A stretch of DNA of 64,000 nucleotides, from contig JAJKHS010000077.1 in assembly GCA_021154885.1 (NCBI GenBank), forward strand, positions 1-64,000. The letters run 5' to 3'. Below the pieces are notes generated by a model, which ran no database searches, was not told the origin of the DNA, and saw only the letters and a list, made by a program, of their open reading frames with translations. Positions 15,758 through 23,590 of this stretch are shown here, in pieces; position 1 is the first letter of the stretch, and every line of letters begins with the position of its first letter. The stretch comes from Thermoanaerobaculum sp. (GTDB taxonomy: Bacteria; Acidobacteriota; Thermoanaerobaculia; Multivoradales; UBA5704). A program made the translations under genes and the position numbers.

Positions 15758-17164
15758 ATGATGCGAAAAATCGCAACGCTGGTGCTCTGGTCTACGTTCG
15801 GCGCCTGCACGATCGTTCCCAATGCACCACACCGCCTCCAATTGGACAACGGATCATGGCGCCCATGGCCAGACTCGCGCGAGACGTTCACTTTGCCCGA
15901 CAAGGGCCCGGTCGACAACGCATATTGGGCTCCCCTGGCGCGAACGTCACTTGAGCACTTTGACACTTTTGACGTCGGAGTGATCGAATTCAAAGATTCC
16001 GGTGAGCTATGGAGCCCCGCACAGAGAGACTTGGTCCTCAGCCACGTCAAGCGGTTGGCTGAACACGGAGGTGCTACGATCGTCGTCTTCATCCACGGAT
16101 GGCATCACTCGGCGGCACCTGCCGATGGCAACATCGTGTCGTTCAGGCGAATTCTCAAGACATTGAGCGCACAAGACATCGGTATGCGCTGCCAAGACGA
16201 CGACCGACCGAAGCCAAACCGTGTGGTGGGTATCTATGTCGGCTGGCGCGGCGAGTCCATTGGAAACGAACCTTTAAATCTCACGACCATCTGGCAGCGG
16301 AAAAAGGTCGCGCAGAGGATCGGGGGCTGGCCCCAGCGCGCCGAAGCCGAGAGAATTCAGCAAGGTAAACAGCAGGAGGGCCAACTGGCGGACTTGCTGA
16401 AACGTTTGGACAAAATTCAAAAGGATGCGAACGCCTCGCTGCAGAATGAAAATACGTTCACTTCGTTGATCGCTGTCGGTCACAGTCTCGGTGGCGCGAT
16501 GTTGCTTTCTGCGATGGATCGAATTGTCCTGGAGGGTAAAGACGAGCTGACTTGCGGGGAGGCCGTACCTCGGATTGGAGATCTCGCCATTCTTCTCAAT
16601 CCGGCGGCCGAGGCGCTTCGCTATAAAGGCTTTAATCGCTCGCTCAACTGTCAATTCACTGCGGAGCAGGCGCCCGTGCTTCTGACCTTGTCGTCCCGCG
16701 GCGATACGGCCAATCGCGCGGCGTTTACGTTCTCACGCATACTTGCAACCCTGGTCATTCCACCGTATTGGCCGGATTTTCCGAGCAGCCTGTTCACGGT
16801 TGGCTTCCGGCGGACCATGCGCACGCATGAGCTGAGCGTGCCTGATGAGAACTCCAAACCAGAGATAACGTACTATCGATCGGATCTCTCGCCCAGTATG
16901 ACGGATGTGAAGCGCTTCGACATGGCAGCGGCGGGCCGGTATGGGACGACGCGGTTGAAGCCCAAGGGGAATCGACACCCTAACGCTACCGAGCCGTTCA
17001 TGGTGGTTTATGCAACACGCGACATCATCCGCGACCATAACGACATTTTCTCGGACCGCGTCGTCGAGTTCTTGCTGCCGTTTGTAACCTCGGTTGAGCG
17101 AAAAAATATTCTTCATCTCTGTTCGCAACGGCAAGACAAGGAGGCGTCTGGAGGTGCCAAATGA
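15758..17164 (+). CDS. Alpha/beta-hydrolase-fold lipoprotein of unknown substrate
   Basis: 468 aa. MMRKIATLVLWSTFGAC is a lipoprotein signal ending in a lipobox-like FGAC. The fold markers are VVFIHGWHHSAAP (oxyanion-hole HGW) and AVGHSLGGAMLLSAM (nucleophile elbow G-H-S-L-G), as in the lipase/GPI-inositol-deacylase-like DUF900 group. A late histidine (TMRTHELSV or PFMVVYATRDIIRDHND) could complete the triad. AAGGAGG lies nine bases before ATG. Codon use and GC are clearly lower than flanking genes, suggesting transfer. Its stop overlaps the next gene (ATGA). Lipid or ester hydrolysis at the envelope is inferred. Confidence 0.65.
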   Translation: MMRKIATLVLWSTFGACTIVPNAPHRLQLDNGSWRPWPDSRETFTLPDKGPVDNAYWAPLARTSLEHFDTFDVGVIEFKDSGELWSPAQRDLVLSHVKRLAEHGGATIVVFIHGWHHSAAPADGNIVSFRRILKTLSAQDIGMRCQDDDRPKPNRVVGIYVGWRGESIGNEPLNLTTIWQRKKVAQRIGGWPQRAEAERIQQGKQQEGQLADLLKRLDKIQKDANASLQNENTFTSLIAVGHSLGGAMLLSAMDRIVLEGKDELTCGEAVPRIGDLAILLNPAAEALRYKGFNRSLNCQFTAEQAPVLLTLSSRGDTANRAAFTFSRILATLVIPPYWPDFPSSLFTVGFRRTMRTHELSVPDENSKPEITYYRSDLSPSMTDVKRFDMAAAGRYGTTRLKPKGNRHPNATEPFMVVYATRDIIRDHNDIFSDRVVEFLLPFVTSVERKNILHLCSQRQDKEASGGAK

Positions 17165-17559
17165 CCTCTGAGCATCTAGGTTCCATCCGCACCCTCGTCG
17201 AGCGGCTGAACCAGGCTTGGCTGGCGGGCCGCTACGACGATCTCGAGCCGCTGTTTCATCCCACCGCCGTGCTCGTCGGTCCGGGTTTCACCGGGCGGGT
17301 CGAAGGGCGGGCGGCTTGCGTGCAGAGCTATCGGGATTTCGGTGCGGCGGCGAAGGTGGAGGCGTTCGAGATCGGGGATCTGATGATCGAAGAATGGGGT
17401 GCGGCGGCCGTCGTGAGCTGCCCCTTTGCGATCACCTATCAGTTGAACGACGTGCGGTACGAGGAGCGCGGACGGGACCTTCTCGTCCTCGTCAACGAGG
17501 ATGGCGCGTGGAGGATCGCCTGGCGGACTCTGCTCGTCGAGTCCACCGCCCGGGCCTGA
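17161..17559 (+). CDS. SnoaL/NTF2-like (DUF4440-type) protein
   Basis: 132 aa. The pattern of an N-terminal helix (IRTLVERLNQAWLAGRYDDL), FHPTAVLVGPGFTGRVEGRA, then curved strands ending LLVLVNEDGAWRIAWRTLL is the cone-like NTF2 fold, as in SnoaL and DUF4440 proteins. The members are small binding or isomerase domains with varied roles. It overlaps the upstream lipoprotein gene by 4 bp and ends one base before the next ATG, so translation is probably coupled. Its GC is high, unlike the lipoprotein gene before it. Confidence 0.7.
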   Translation: MTSEHLGSIRTLVERLNQAWLAGRYDDLEPLFHPTAVLVGPGFTGRVEGRAACVQSYRDFGAAAKVEAFEIGDLMIEEWGAAAVVSCPFAITYQLNDVRYEERGRDLLVLVNEDGAWRIAWRTLLVESTARA

Positions 17560-17560
17560 G

Positions 17561-18175
17561 ATGCCTGACGAGAAGGAGACCGGCCGCCTGGAGGCGTTCA
17601 GCGACGGCGTCTTCGCCATCGCGATCACCCTGCTCATCCTGGAGATCCGGGTGCCGAAGCCGGAGGAGCTGCATGGGCACCTGCTGCCGGCGCTCACGGC
17701 GCTGTGGCCGAGCTATCTGGCCTTCGTCATCAGCTTCGCCACCATCCTCGTCATGTGGGTCAACCACCACCGGATCTTCGCGCTCATCCGGCGCAGCGAT
17801 CACCCCTTTCTGTACTGGAACGGCTTCCTCCTGATGATGGTCACGCTCGTCCCCTTCCCAACCGCGGTGCTGGCGGCGTACCTGATGCACCCGGAGGAGG
17901 CCAAGGTGGCGGCCGGCGTATTCGCCGGCACCTACTTCTTCATCGCCCTGGCGTTCAACGGCCTCTGGCGGCACGCCTCGAAGAACCGGCGGCTGCTCGC
18001 CCACGACGCCAGTGCGCAGGAGGTGGACGGCATCACGAAGCAGTATCGCTTCGGCCCGGTGCTCTACCTGGTGGCCTTCGCGGCCTCGTTTTTCTCGGTC
18101 GGCTTTTGCGTGGGACTATGCCTCGCCCTGGCGGTCTTCTTCGCCGTCCGCGGCGGAGCGCCGGAGACCGCCTGA
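17561..18175 (+). CDS. TMEM175-like (DUF1211) potassium channel family protein
   Basis: 204 aa from ATG 17561, two bases after the upstream stop. RLEAFSDGVFAIAITLLILE is the hallmark TM1 of the TMEM175 family (R-x3-FSDG), in which a layer of hydrophobic residues forms the K+ filter. Further helices are YLAFVISFATILVMWVNHHR, FLLMMVTLVPFPTAVLAAYL, VFAGTYFFIALAFNGLW and LYLVAFAASFFSVGFCVGL, about six segments as expected. Bacterial members form K+-conducting tetramers. It sits at the end of a three-gene run. Confidence 0.85.
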   Translation: MPDEKETGRLEAFSDGVFAIAITLLILEIRVPKPEELHGHLLPALTALWPSYLAFVISFATILVMWVNHHRIFALIRRSDHPFLYWNGFLLMMVTLVPFPTAVLAAYLMHPEEAKVAAGVFAGTYFFIALAFNGLWRHASKNRRLLAHDASAQEVDGITKQYRFGPVLYLVAFAASFFSVGFCVGLCLALAVFFAVRGGAPETA

Positions 18176-18351
18176 AGGCCGCCGCCGCCGCCGAGCAATG
18201 CTACCATCCCGCCGGCTTTCCAGGAGAGTTCACACGGGCGAAGACTGAAGACGAGACACCGGACCCTTCCGGCGCCGCGCCGGCCTGACCGGGCCTCTCG
18301 ATCGCCCTCGATGACGGCTCGACTCCCCCTTCCTGGGTCTCGGGAGAAGGA

Positions 18352-18493
18352 GGGAAAGCCTCTTTCCTTTCTTTCAACGCCTCATCGCAAAAAGGGAAAG
18401 TCTCTTTCCCTCCTTCCCGGGAGCCGCTGAAGACAGGGAAAGAGGCTTTCCCTCCTTGCAGGCGCCGTGGGAGACGGGGAAAGCGGCTTTCCC
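18352..18493. repeat. Four regularly spaced GGGAAAG-N3-CTTTCCC palindromes
   Basis: The 17-bp palindrome GGGAAAGNNNCTTTCCC occurs at 18352 (last base T), 18394, 18436 and 18477. The three central bases differ (CCT, TCT, AGG, CGG) while the arms are kept, and start-to-start distances are 42, 42 and 41 bp, close to four helical turns. Each is followed by a pyrimidine-rich TTCTT/CTCCTT stretch. The array fills the 18176-18587 gap, ending 94 bp before the YciF-like gene. It could be a multi-operator control region or an RNA hairpin series. Confidence 0.75.
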
Positions 18494-18587
18494 TTCTTCG
18501 GCACGAGCGTTGCAGAGTTCCGCGAAGGCGCGCTGAGGCGCCCGGTCGAACACTTCCAGGAGAGCAACGGACAAGGAGGATGAAGTC

Positions 18588-19121
18588 ATGGCCCATCAGA
18601 AGGAGACGCTCATCAGTTGGCTCAACGATGCCTTCGCTATGGAGAAGAGCCTGGTGCAGGTGTTGGAGAACCACGCCAGCGACGTCAAGGACCGCCCGGA
18701 GATGTTCCGCAAGATCTCGGAGCACCTGGAGAAGACCCGCATGCACGCCGAGCGCGTCCGCGACTGCATCGAGCGGCTGGGCGGCAGCACCTCGTCGATG
18801 AAGACTGCCCTGGGCGCCGTCACCGGTTTCCTTCAGGGTCGCTCCACGGGGATCTCGCCGGATGAGCTGGTGAAGAACGCGCTGTCGGACTACGCCGCCG
18901 AGCACTTCGAGATCGCCTCCTATAACGCGCTCATCGTGGCCGCCCGCGCTCTGGGCGAGCCCGAAGTGGCCCGCATCTGCGCGGAGATCCTGCGCGACGA
19001 GGAGGACATGGCCCGCTGGCTGGAGAAGCAACTCCCCACGGTGGTCCAGGAGTACCTCGGCCAGGAGGTCCACGTCGGGGCCGGGGCCGGCACTCCGAGC
19101 CGGGGCTCGGCCGGGTACTAG
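18588..19121 (+). CDS. YciE/YciF-type (DUF892) ferritin-like stress protein
   Basis: 177 aa. It is an all-helical ferritin-like protein: LISWLNDAFAMEKSLVQVLE, RKISEHLEKTRMHAERVRDC, DYAAEHFEIASYNALIVAAR and ICAEILRDEEDMARWLEKQL. The Glu/His pattern E...E-x2-H per helix pair (EKS, EHLEKTRMHAE, EHFEIASY, EILRDEEDMA) fits the di-iron site of the DUF892 family, induced by osmotic or general stress in enterobacteria. The tail after residue 165 is Gly-rich. AAGGAGG precedes ATG 18588. It is preceded by the palindrome array, which probably controls it. Confidence 0.8.
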   Translation: MAHQKETLISWLNDAFAMEKSLVQVLENHASDVKDRPEMFRKISEHLEKTRMHAERVRDCIERLGGSTSSMKTALGAVTGFLQGRSTGISPDELVKNALSDYAAEHFEIASYNALIVAARALGEPEVARICAEILRDEEDMARWLEKQLPTVVQEYLGQEVHVGAGAGTPSRGSAGY

Positions 19122-19229
19122 CTCTGCCGCCGCCCTTTCGGGGCGGACCCCACTCTCCCAGCCCTCTCTCTCCCGGCCTCCCCGTCCGCCGGAAGAGAGA
19201 GGGCGCTCCGCAGCCGCCGAAGACCGCGA

Positions 19230-19874
19230 TCACGGCCGGTCCTGCCGGAGATCGCGCGCCACCAGCACCGTCCACAAGCAGTAGAAGCCGATCGTGGGGC
19301 CGGTCGAAGCCAGGAGAAGAGCTGGAGAGAGGAGAAGGCCGGAGAGGACCATGACCGCGCCCGAGATTCCCGTGGCCCATCCCGCCAGACGCGCCGGCAC
19401 GCTGGCCACCGGCCGCAGACAGAGGATCATCAGCACGATACCGACCGTGTAAAAACCGTTGGCGACCGTGGCGCCGCCGGTGAAGGCGATGCGCTCCAGA
19501 ACGAGGAAGAGGCTCACCGGCCCGGCCGCCACCAGGGGCAGGGCCTGGATCTGGATCACGTCGCAGAGGAGATCGACGCTCATGCCGGCCGCGGCGCAGG
19601 CAAGGGCCAGGTCCGCCGCGGGGCCCGGCGCCGGTAGACAGCTCCGCAGCACGGCCATGAAGGCGACGAGGAGGAGGGGGCAGGCCATCCAGATCCCCCA
19701 GCCCCAGATCCAACCCGCAGGCCGGTCCGCGAGATAGGCCATGCGTGCCGCCAGTGGAACCGCGACGCTGCCGGCGCGTATGCCGAACCAAGCCAGCCCG
19801 AGACCGGCAGCGTGAAGGGCGACGTTGGCCCAGGCGAGGGAGGACAGGGCTCCCTGGAGTCGGGAGGAGGACAT
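19230..19874 (-). CDS. Hypothetical integral membrane protein
   Basis: 214 aa with about six predicted helices, e.g. LAWANVALHAAGLGLAWFGI, GWGIWMACPLLLVAFMAVL, ALACAAAGMSVDLLCDVIQI, FYTVGIVLMILCLRPVASV and ISGAVMVLSGLLLSPALLLA. An acidic residue within a membrane segment (SVDLLCDVIQ) is notable. No family recognised; DUF4386-like membrane proteins of similar size come to mind but without a confirmed motif. It is divergent from the hydrolase-like gene at 20021, with an inverted-repeat element between them. Confidence 0.55.
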   Translation of the reverse strand: MSSSRLQGALSSLAWANVALHAAGLGLAWFGIRAGSVAVPLAARMAYLADRPAGWIWGWGIWMACPLLLVAFMAVLRSCLPAPGPAADLALACAAAGMSVDLLCDVIQIQALPLVAAGPVSLFLVLERIAFTGGATVANGFYTVGIVLMILCLRPVASVPARLAGWATGISGAVMVLSGLLLSPALLLASTGPTIGFYCLWTVLVARDLRQDRP

Positions 19875-19913
19875 GGTCGAACCGGGGATTGCGACCGCCG
19901 AAGTATACCCTCC

Positions 19914-20003
19914 CCTGGGACCGCCGGCGTCCCGCCGGCCACTTACTCCGCTTCTTCTTTAAAAACAGGAGTTAGTAGCCGGCGGGACGCCGGCGGTCCC
20001 AGG
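19914..20003. mobile_element. MITE-like element with 26-bp perfect terminal inverted repeats
   Basis: Bases 19914-19939 and 19978-20003 are perfect inverted copies, built around GGGACCGCCGGCGTCCCGCC. The 38-bp centre continues with a near-palindrome ACTTACTCC / GGAGTTAGT. The element is 90 bp, encodes nothing and sits in a divergent intergenic gap, as small non-autonomous elements or REP-like repeats do. No clear target duplication is visible. On RNA it would fold into one long hairpin. Confidence 0.6.
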
Positions 20004-20020
20004 CAATCTATGATCCCGCC

Positions 20021-20779
20021 ATGCTCCCCCGCCGCATTGCCTTCCTCGGCGGCAACGGCCACTGCGCCGCCCGGCTGGCCGCGGCCCGCCGGCACCTGCC
20101 GGAGGAGGTAGTCCTGCTCGACACGCCCTACCCCGGCTTCGAGGGCCGGCCACGGGCCGGCGGCTTTGAGGAATTCCTGGAAGCCGTGGGATCGCACCTG
20201 CGGGACGCCGCCCCGGAGCGGGTCTACGCCACGGGCATCGGCGGCTTGGTGGCTCTCGCACTTCGGGCCCGGGGAGAGCTGGCGGGAATCCCCCTCCTGT
20301 TCCAGGCGCCGATCCTCTGGGGGCTGGAACGGCGCCTCATGCCGCGAGTGATGCGGCTGGGGCTGGCCCGCTTCGCCCTGAACCGGCTCTTCGCCACGGC
20401 GCCTTTCCAGCGGCGATTCGTAGCTACCTACTTCACCCATCCGCCGTCGCCGGAGACGGCGCGGGCCTTCTTCGACGGCTACGCCCGGTGCGCCGCGGCG
20501 CCGGACCTCTTCGCCTGGCTCACCCCCGCGCTGCTGCGCTCCCTGGAGCGGGACCTCACCGCGCGGCCGGCGGCGCTGGACGGCGTCGAGATCTGGTGGG
20601 GAGGGAAGGACCGGGTGGTCGCTCTCCAGGAGCTCGATTGGACCCGCGAGGCCCTGGGCTTAAGGGAGCGCTGGCCGGTGCGGGTCTTCCCGGAGTGGGG
20701 GCACTACCCCATGATCGACGATCCCAAAGGATGGGCGGAGGAGCTGGCTCGTGCCGTGGCGGCCTCTCGCTCGGTTTAG
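20021..20779 (+). CDS. Alpha/beta-hydrolase-like protein lacking the nucleophile
   Basis: 252 aa. RIAFLGGNGHCAARLAAARR, VYATGIGGLVALALRARGEL, GVEIWWGGKDRVVALQ and RVFPEWGHYPMIDDPKGWAE follow the alpha/beta-hydrolase plan. The elbow reads T-G-I-G-G, however, with Ile where the catalytic Ser should stand in G-x-S-x-G, while the late His (EWGH) and an Asp (GGKDRV) remain. It is probably a non-hydrolytic or binding homologue. The 3' end overlaps the next gene by 29 bp, so the two are translated together and likely act in one process. Confidence 0.65.
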   Translation: MLPRRIAFLGGNGHCAARLAAARRHLPEEVVLLDTPYPGFEGRPRAGGFEEFLEAVGSHLRDAAPERVYATGIGGLVALALRARGELAGIPLLFQAPILWGLERRLMPRVMRLGLARFALNRLFATAPFQRRFVATYFTHPPSPETARAFFDGYARCAAAPDLFAWLTPALLRSLERDLTARPAALDGVEIWWGGKDRVVALQELDWTREALGLRERWPVRVFPEWGHYPMIDDPKGWAEELARAVAASRSV

Positions 20780-22814
20780 GAACCCGTCGGTCCCCAAGCT
20801 CGACAACCTCCGCCGCGCGGCGGCGGCCGGGTTGCGCGTCCCCGAGACATGGTGGCTGCCCGCCGCCGAGGCCGCGGGAGTGGCGGCTCCCCCGCCCTCC
20901 CTGGCTGGCCGGCCGGTCATCGTCCGCTCGGGCTCGCCCACCGAGGATACCCAGGCAACCTCCAACGCCGGCCAGCTCCTCTCCCTGGCCGTCCGCGAGC
21001 CGGCGGCCTTCGCGGAGTCTCTGTCCCGGGTGGTGACGGCTCTCCCGTGCGAGGGGGGAGCCCCGCTGGGAGCGGTCTTCGTCCAGCCTCTGGTGGAGGC
21101 GGAGGAGGCCGGGGTGGCCTTCTTCGACGGCTTCTACTGGGAGCGGACCACGGCGCCCGGCGGCAACGAGAGTCTGACGTCGGGACTGGCTCGCGGCGAG
21201 GTCGCGCGGGGCCATCTGGCGCGGGACGATCCCTGGTCGGAGTGGCTGATCGCCGTCCACCGGCCGTATCGGAAAACGGCGCCGAGGATCGACGTCGAAT
21301 TCGCCCGCGATTCCCTGGGCTGGGTCCTCCTCCAGGCGCGGCCGGCCCTCTTCCCGGTCGCCCGCAACGAGACGCTGTCGCTCGCGAACCACAAGGAGAT
21401 CCTGGGAGATCCGCCGAGCCCGTGGATCGTCTCCGTCCTCGCCGACGCGGGGCGCGAGGTCCTCTCCTATTTCGCGGCCGTGGATCCCGAGGTGGGGCGA
21501 TGGGGCGAGGTTTACGCGGTGGAGCTGGCGGAGCGGGCCTGGATGAGCTTCTCGTTTTTCTTCCGGCTCATGGACCACTGGGGTCTCCCCCGCTCCTTCG
21601 TCACCGAGGGCGTGGGCGGCGAAGGGGGCGGACCGGCCGACCGCCGGCTCCTCTTCGGGCGCTTCGTCCGCAAGTCCCCCCGCCTGATCCTCCTCCAGAT
21701 CCGCAACCTCGCCGCCATGGCGGGGATCGGCCGCGAGCTGGCCCGGCTGGACGCCCGCCTCGCCGCGGCGTCGGGCCTCCCGGACCTCCACCGGGCGAGC
21801 GCGGAGGCGCTGGGGCTGGCGATCCGCACCAACTTCGCCATCAACGGCGCGCTCTCGGGGGTGGTCCGGATGCGGCGCTTCCTGGGTATCCGAGGGTCGG
21901 CCCGGGTGACCACGCAGGAGATGATGGAGGAGTACGGCCGCCTCGCCGCAATCTCCGATCCCGCGGCGCGGGAGTCCGCGTTGGACGCCTGGCTCGTCCG
22001 CTACGGTCACCGGGGGCCGCTGGAGAGCGATCCCGCCCGCCCCCGCTTCGCCGAGCTGCGGGAGGTGCTGCTGCGGGATCTCGCCGCGTCGGCTTCCGCA
22101 GGCTCTCCCGCGATCCTCAGCGCGCCCCATCCCCATCCAGGCCCCTTCGCCCGCCCCTGGTTTCGCATCGACGAGATCCGGGAGCATTTCCGCGACGAGC
22201 TGATGCGGCGCTGGCAACGGCTGCGATCGGCGATCCTGCAGGAGGGCCGGCGTCTGGTCACGGCTGGCGAGCTCGACTCTCCGGAGGACGTCTTCTTTCT
22301 CCGCCGGGCCGACCTCGAATCCGGCCAGCCCCTGCGGGAAGCCGCCGCGGCCGGCCGCGATCGGATCGCCCGGGCCGCGACGCTCGACCTCCCTCTCACC
22401 GCCTCGCGGGACGAGATCGCGGCCGCTGTGGTCCAGGTCGAGCGGTCCCAAGCCGAGGCGGAAGGCCGGCGGATCTTTCCCGGGATCTCCCTGGGGCCCG
22501 CCGTCGTGGAAGGCCGGGCCGTGAAGGCGGATGACCTCGTCGCCCTCCTGGGCCGACCCGGTGAGCTGGGGCCGGACGCCATCCTGGTCGTCCCCGCCCT
22601 GGAGCCCTCCTGGGCCGTCGTCTTTCCCCGGGTGGCCGGAGTCGTGGCCGAGATCGGCGGCGAGCTGAGCCACGCCTCGATCCTCCTCCGTGAAGCCGGC
22701 CGGCCCGCTGTGGTCAACTGTGCCGGGATCTGGCGGGCGGTCGCGCCGGGGGATCGGCTGAGGCTGGATGGCGGGCGGGGGGTGGTGGAGATTGTGGGGG
22801 GATCGAGACCTTGA
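20751..22814 (+). CDS. PEP-synthase-like protein (ATP-grasp plus PEP-utilising mobile domain)
   Basis: 687 aa. The N-terminal part resembles the PEP synthase/pyruvate-phosphate dikinase nucleotide-binding domain: VPKLDNLRRAAAAGLRVPET, then RPVIVRSGSPTEDTQATSNA (the P-loop-like RSGS/ED-T segment) and a DVEFA...VLLQARP strand ending the ATP-grasp. The C-terminus is the swivelling phosphohistidine domain: VVAEIGGELSHASILLREAG then RPAVVN, with the His that carries phosphate. The PEP/pyruvate barrel is absent, so it belongs to the rifampicin-phosphotransferase/PEP-utiliser-like group that phosphorylates diverse substrates. About 300 residues in the middle are helical and unassigned. Overlaps the hydrolase-like gene upstream. 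Confidence 0.7.
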   Translation: MPWRPLARFRNPSVPKLDNLRRAAAAGLRVPETWWLPAAEAAGVAAPPPSLAGRPVIVRSGSPTEDTQATSNAGQLLSLAVREPAAFAESLSRVVTALPCEGGAPLGAVFVQPLVEAEEAGVAFFDGFYWERTTAPGGNESLTSGLARGEVARGHLARDDPWSEWLIAVHRPYRKTAPRIDVEFARDSLGWVLLQARPALFPVARNETLSLANHKEILGDPPSPWIVSVLADAGREVLSYFAAVDPEVGRWGEVYAVELAERAWMSFSFFFRLMDHWGLPRSFVTEGVGGEGGGPADRRLLFGRFVRKSPRLILLQIRNLAAMAGIGRELARLDARLAAASGLPDLHRASAEALGLAIRTNFAINGALSGVVRMRRFLGIRGSARVTTQEMMEEYGRLAAISDPAARESALDAWLVRYGHRGPLESDPARPRFAELREVLLRDLAASASAGSPAILSAPHPHPGPFARPWFRIDEIREHFRDELMRRWQRLRSAILQEGRRLVTAGELDSPEDVFFLRRADLESGQPLREAAAAGRDRIARAATLDLPLTASRDEIAAAVVQVERSQAEAEGRRIFPGISLGPAVVEGRAVKADDLVALLGRPGELGPDAILVVPALEPSWAVVFPRVAGVVAEIGGELSHASILLREAGRPAVVNCAGIWRAVAPGDRLRLDGGRGVVEIVGGSRP

Positions 22815-22845
22815 CGCCACAGTCGGCAAGATTTAGCCTCTTCAT

Positions 22846-23019
22846 GTGTCTCCTGAAGATCTCGCGGAATTCCGGGCGCGTTTTCCGGAGCTGGATGCCT
22901 GGCTCTGGGATCAGCAGATTGCGGAGAATCTCGAGGCGGGCAAGCTTGACAGACTCATTGCTGAGGCGCGGGAGGAACTCGAAGCCGGCAGAGCGCGAGA
23001 GGCGCCGCCCATTTCCTAA
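22846..23019 (+). pseudogene. 5'-truncated antitoxin-like fragment
   Basis: The frame SPEDLAEFRARFPELDAWLW, then QQIAENLEAGKLDRLIAEAR and EELEAGRAREAPPIS is the C-terminal part of a common small antitoxin-like family (typically an N-terminal helix, LSPEDLAEFRAWFAEFDA, then AGKLDRLAEEAL). The N-terminus is missing: an in-frame TAG lies four codons before the first possible start, GTG 22846, and no ribosome binding site is visible. An ATG at 23030 could be the beginning of its RelE/ParE-like partner (MSCHYTPS), which is lost in the repeat-rich stretch after about nine codons. Confidence 0.5.
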
Positions 23020-23059
23020 TCCAGCCATCATGTCATGCCATTACACACCATCTTGCTTG

Positions 23060-23400
23060 GCAAGGCGGCCTGCCCTCCGAAGCCTCACCCCGGCCCCCAT
23101 AGGCGCTAACTTTGCTTAGGGTAGGAGGGGTTCGCCCCCAATGTAGAGACGCCCACGGGGAACCCCGTGGGGCGTCTCTACAGAGGCCAACGGAATCGCC
23201 TCTTTCGCAAAGTTAGCGCCTATGCCCCCGGCCCCTCTCCCGGAGGGAGAGGGGGGACTCCTACGAAGGGGGATTGCCAATAAGGCGCGCCCTGCGCTCC
23301 ACGTCCGGTGTTGAAACGCCAAGCGCCTCCTGCAAGCTTCATCCTCTCAGCCAAGTCCCCCCTCTCCCTCCGGGAGAGGGGCCGGGGGTGAGGCTTCGAA
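23060..23400. repeat. Nest of palindromic repeats
   Basis: Nested elements fill most of the 22815-23590 gap. CATAGGCGCTAACTTTGC (23098-23115) is inverted at 23207-23224. A hairpin GTAGAGACGCCC...GGGGCGTCTCTAC lies at 23142-23181. Two copies of a CCCTCTCCC-type G/C palindrome occur near 23228-23252 and 23356-23380. CCTCACCCCGGCCCC near 23083 is inverted at about 23380. These look like short interspersed palindromic repeats inserted into one another. No gene is supported here. Confidence 0.6.
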
Positions 23401-23590
23401 GGGCATACCGCTTCGACGGGCAAGATGTGTATGAGCTGGCGTTCATGCCCTGGCGACACCCCCGTGCAATCCCCCGACCGTTCGCGCTAGACTTCCCGCG
23501 GCGCGCGCCTCCCTGCGGCGGCGGCTCGCCGCGAGCTTTCATGAACACGATTCCATTCACAGATACGGCAACGTCCGGCGGGGTGAAGTC

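Noticed and set aside
20556-22829. A 757-residue minus-strand frame
   Set aside because: It is the antisense shadow of the PEP-synthase-like gene, with repeated acidic-basic patterns and no recognisable fold.
23094-23224. Possible CRISPR-like repeats in the intergenic nest
   Set aside because: The repeats are inverted, of different families, and not separated by uniform spacers; no cas genes are near.
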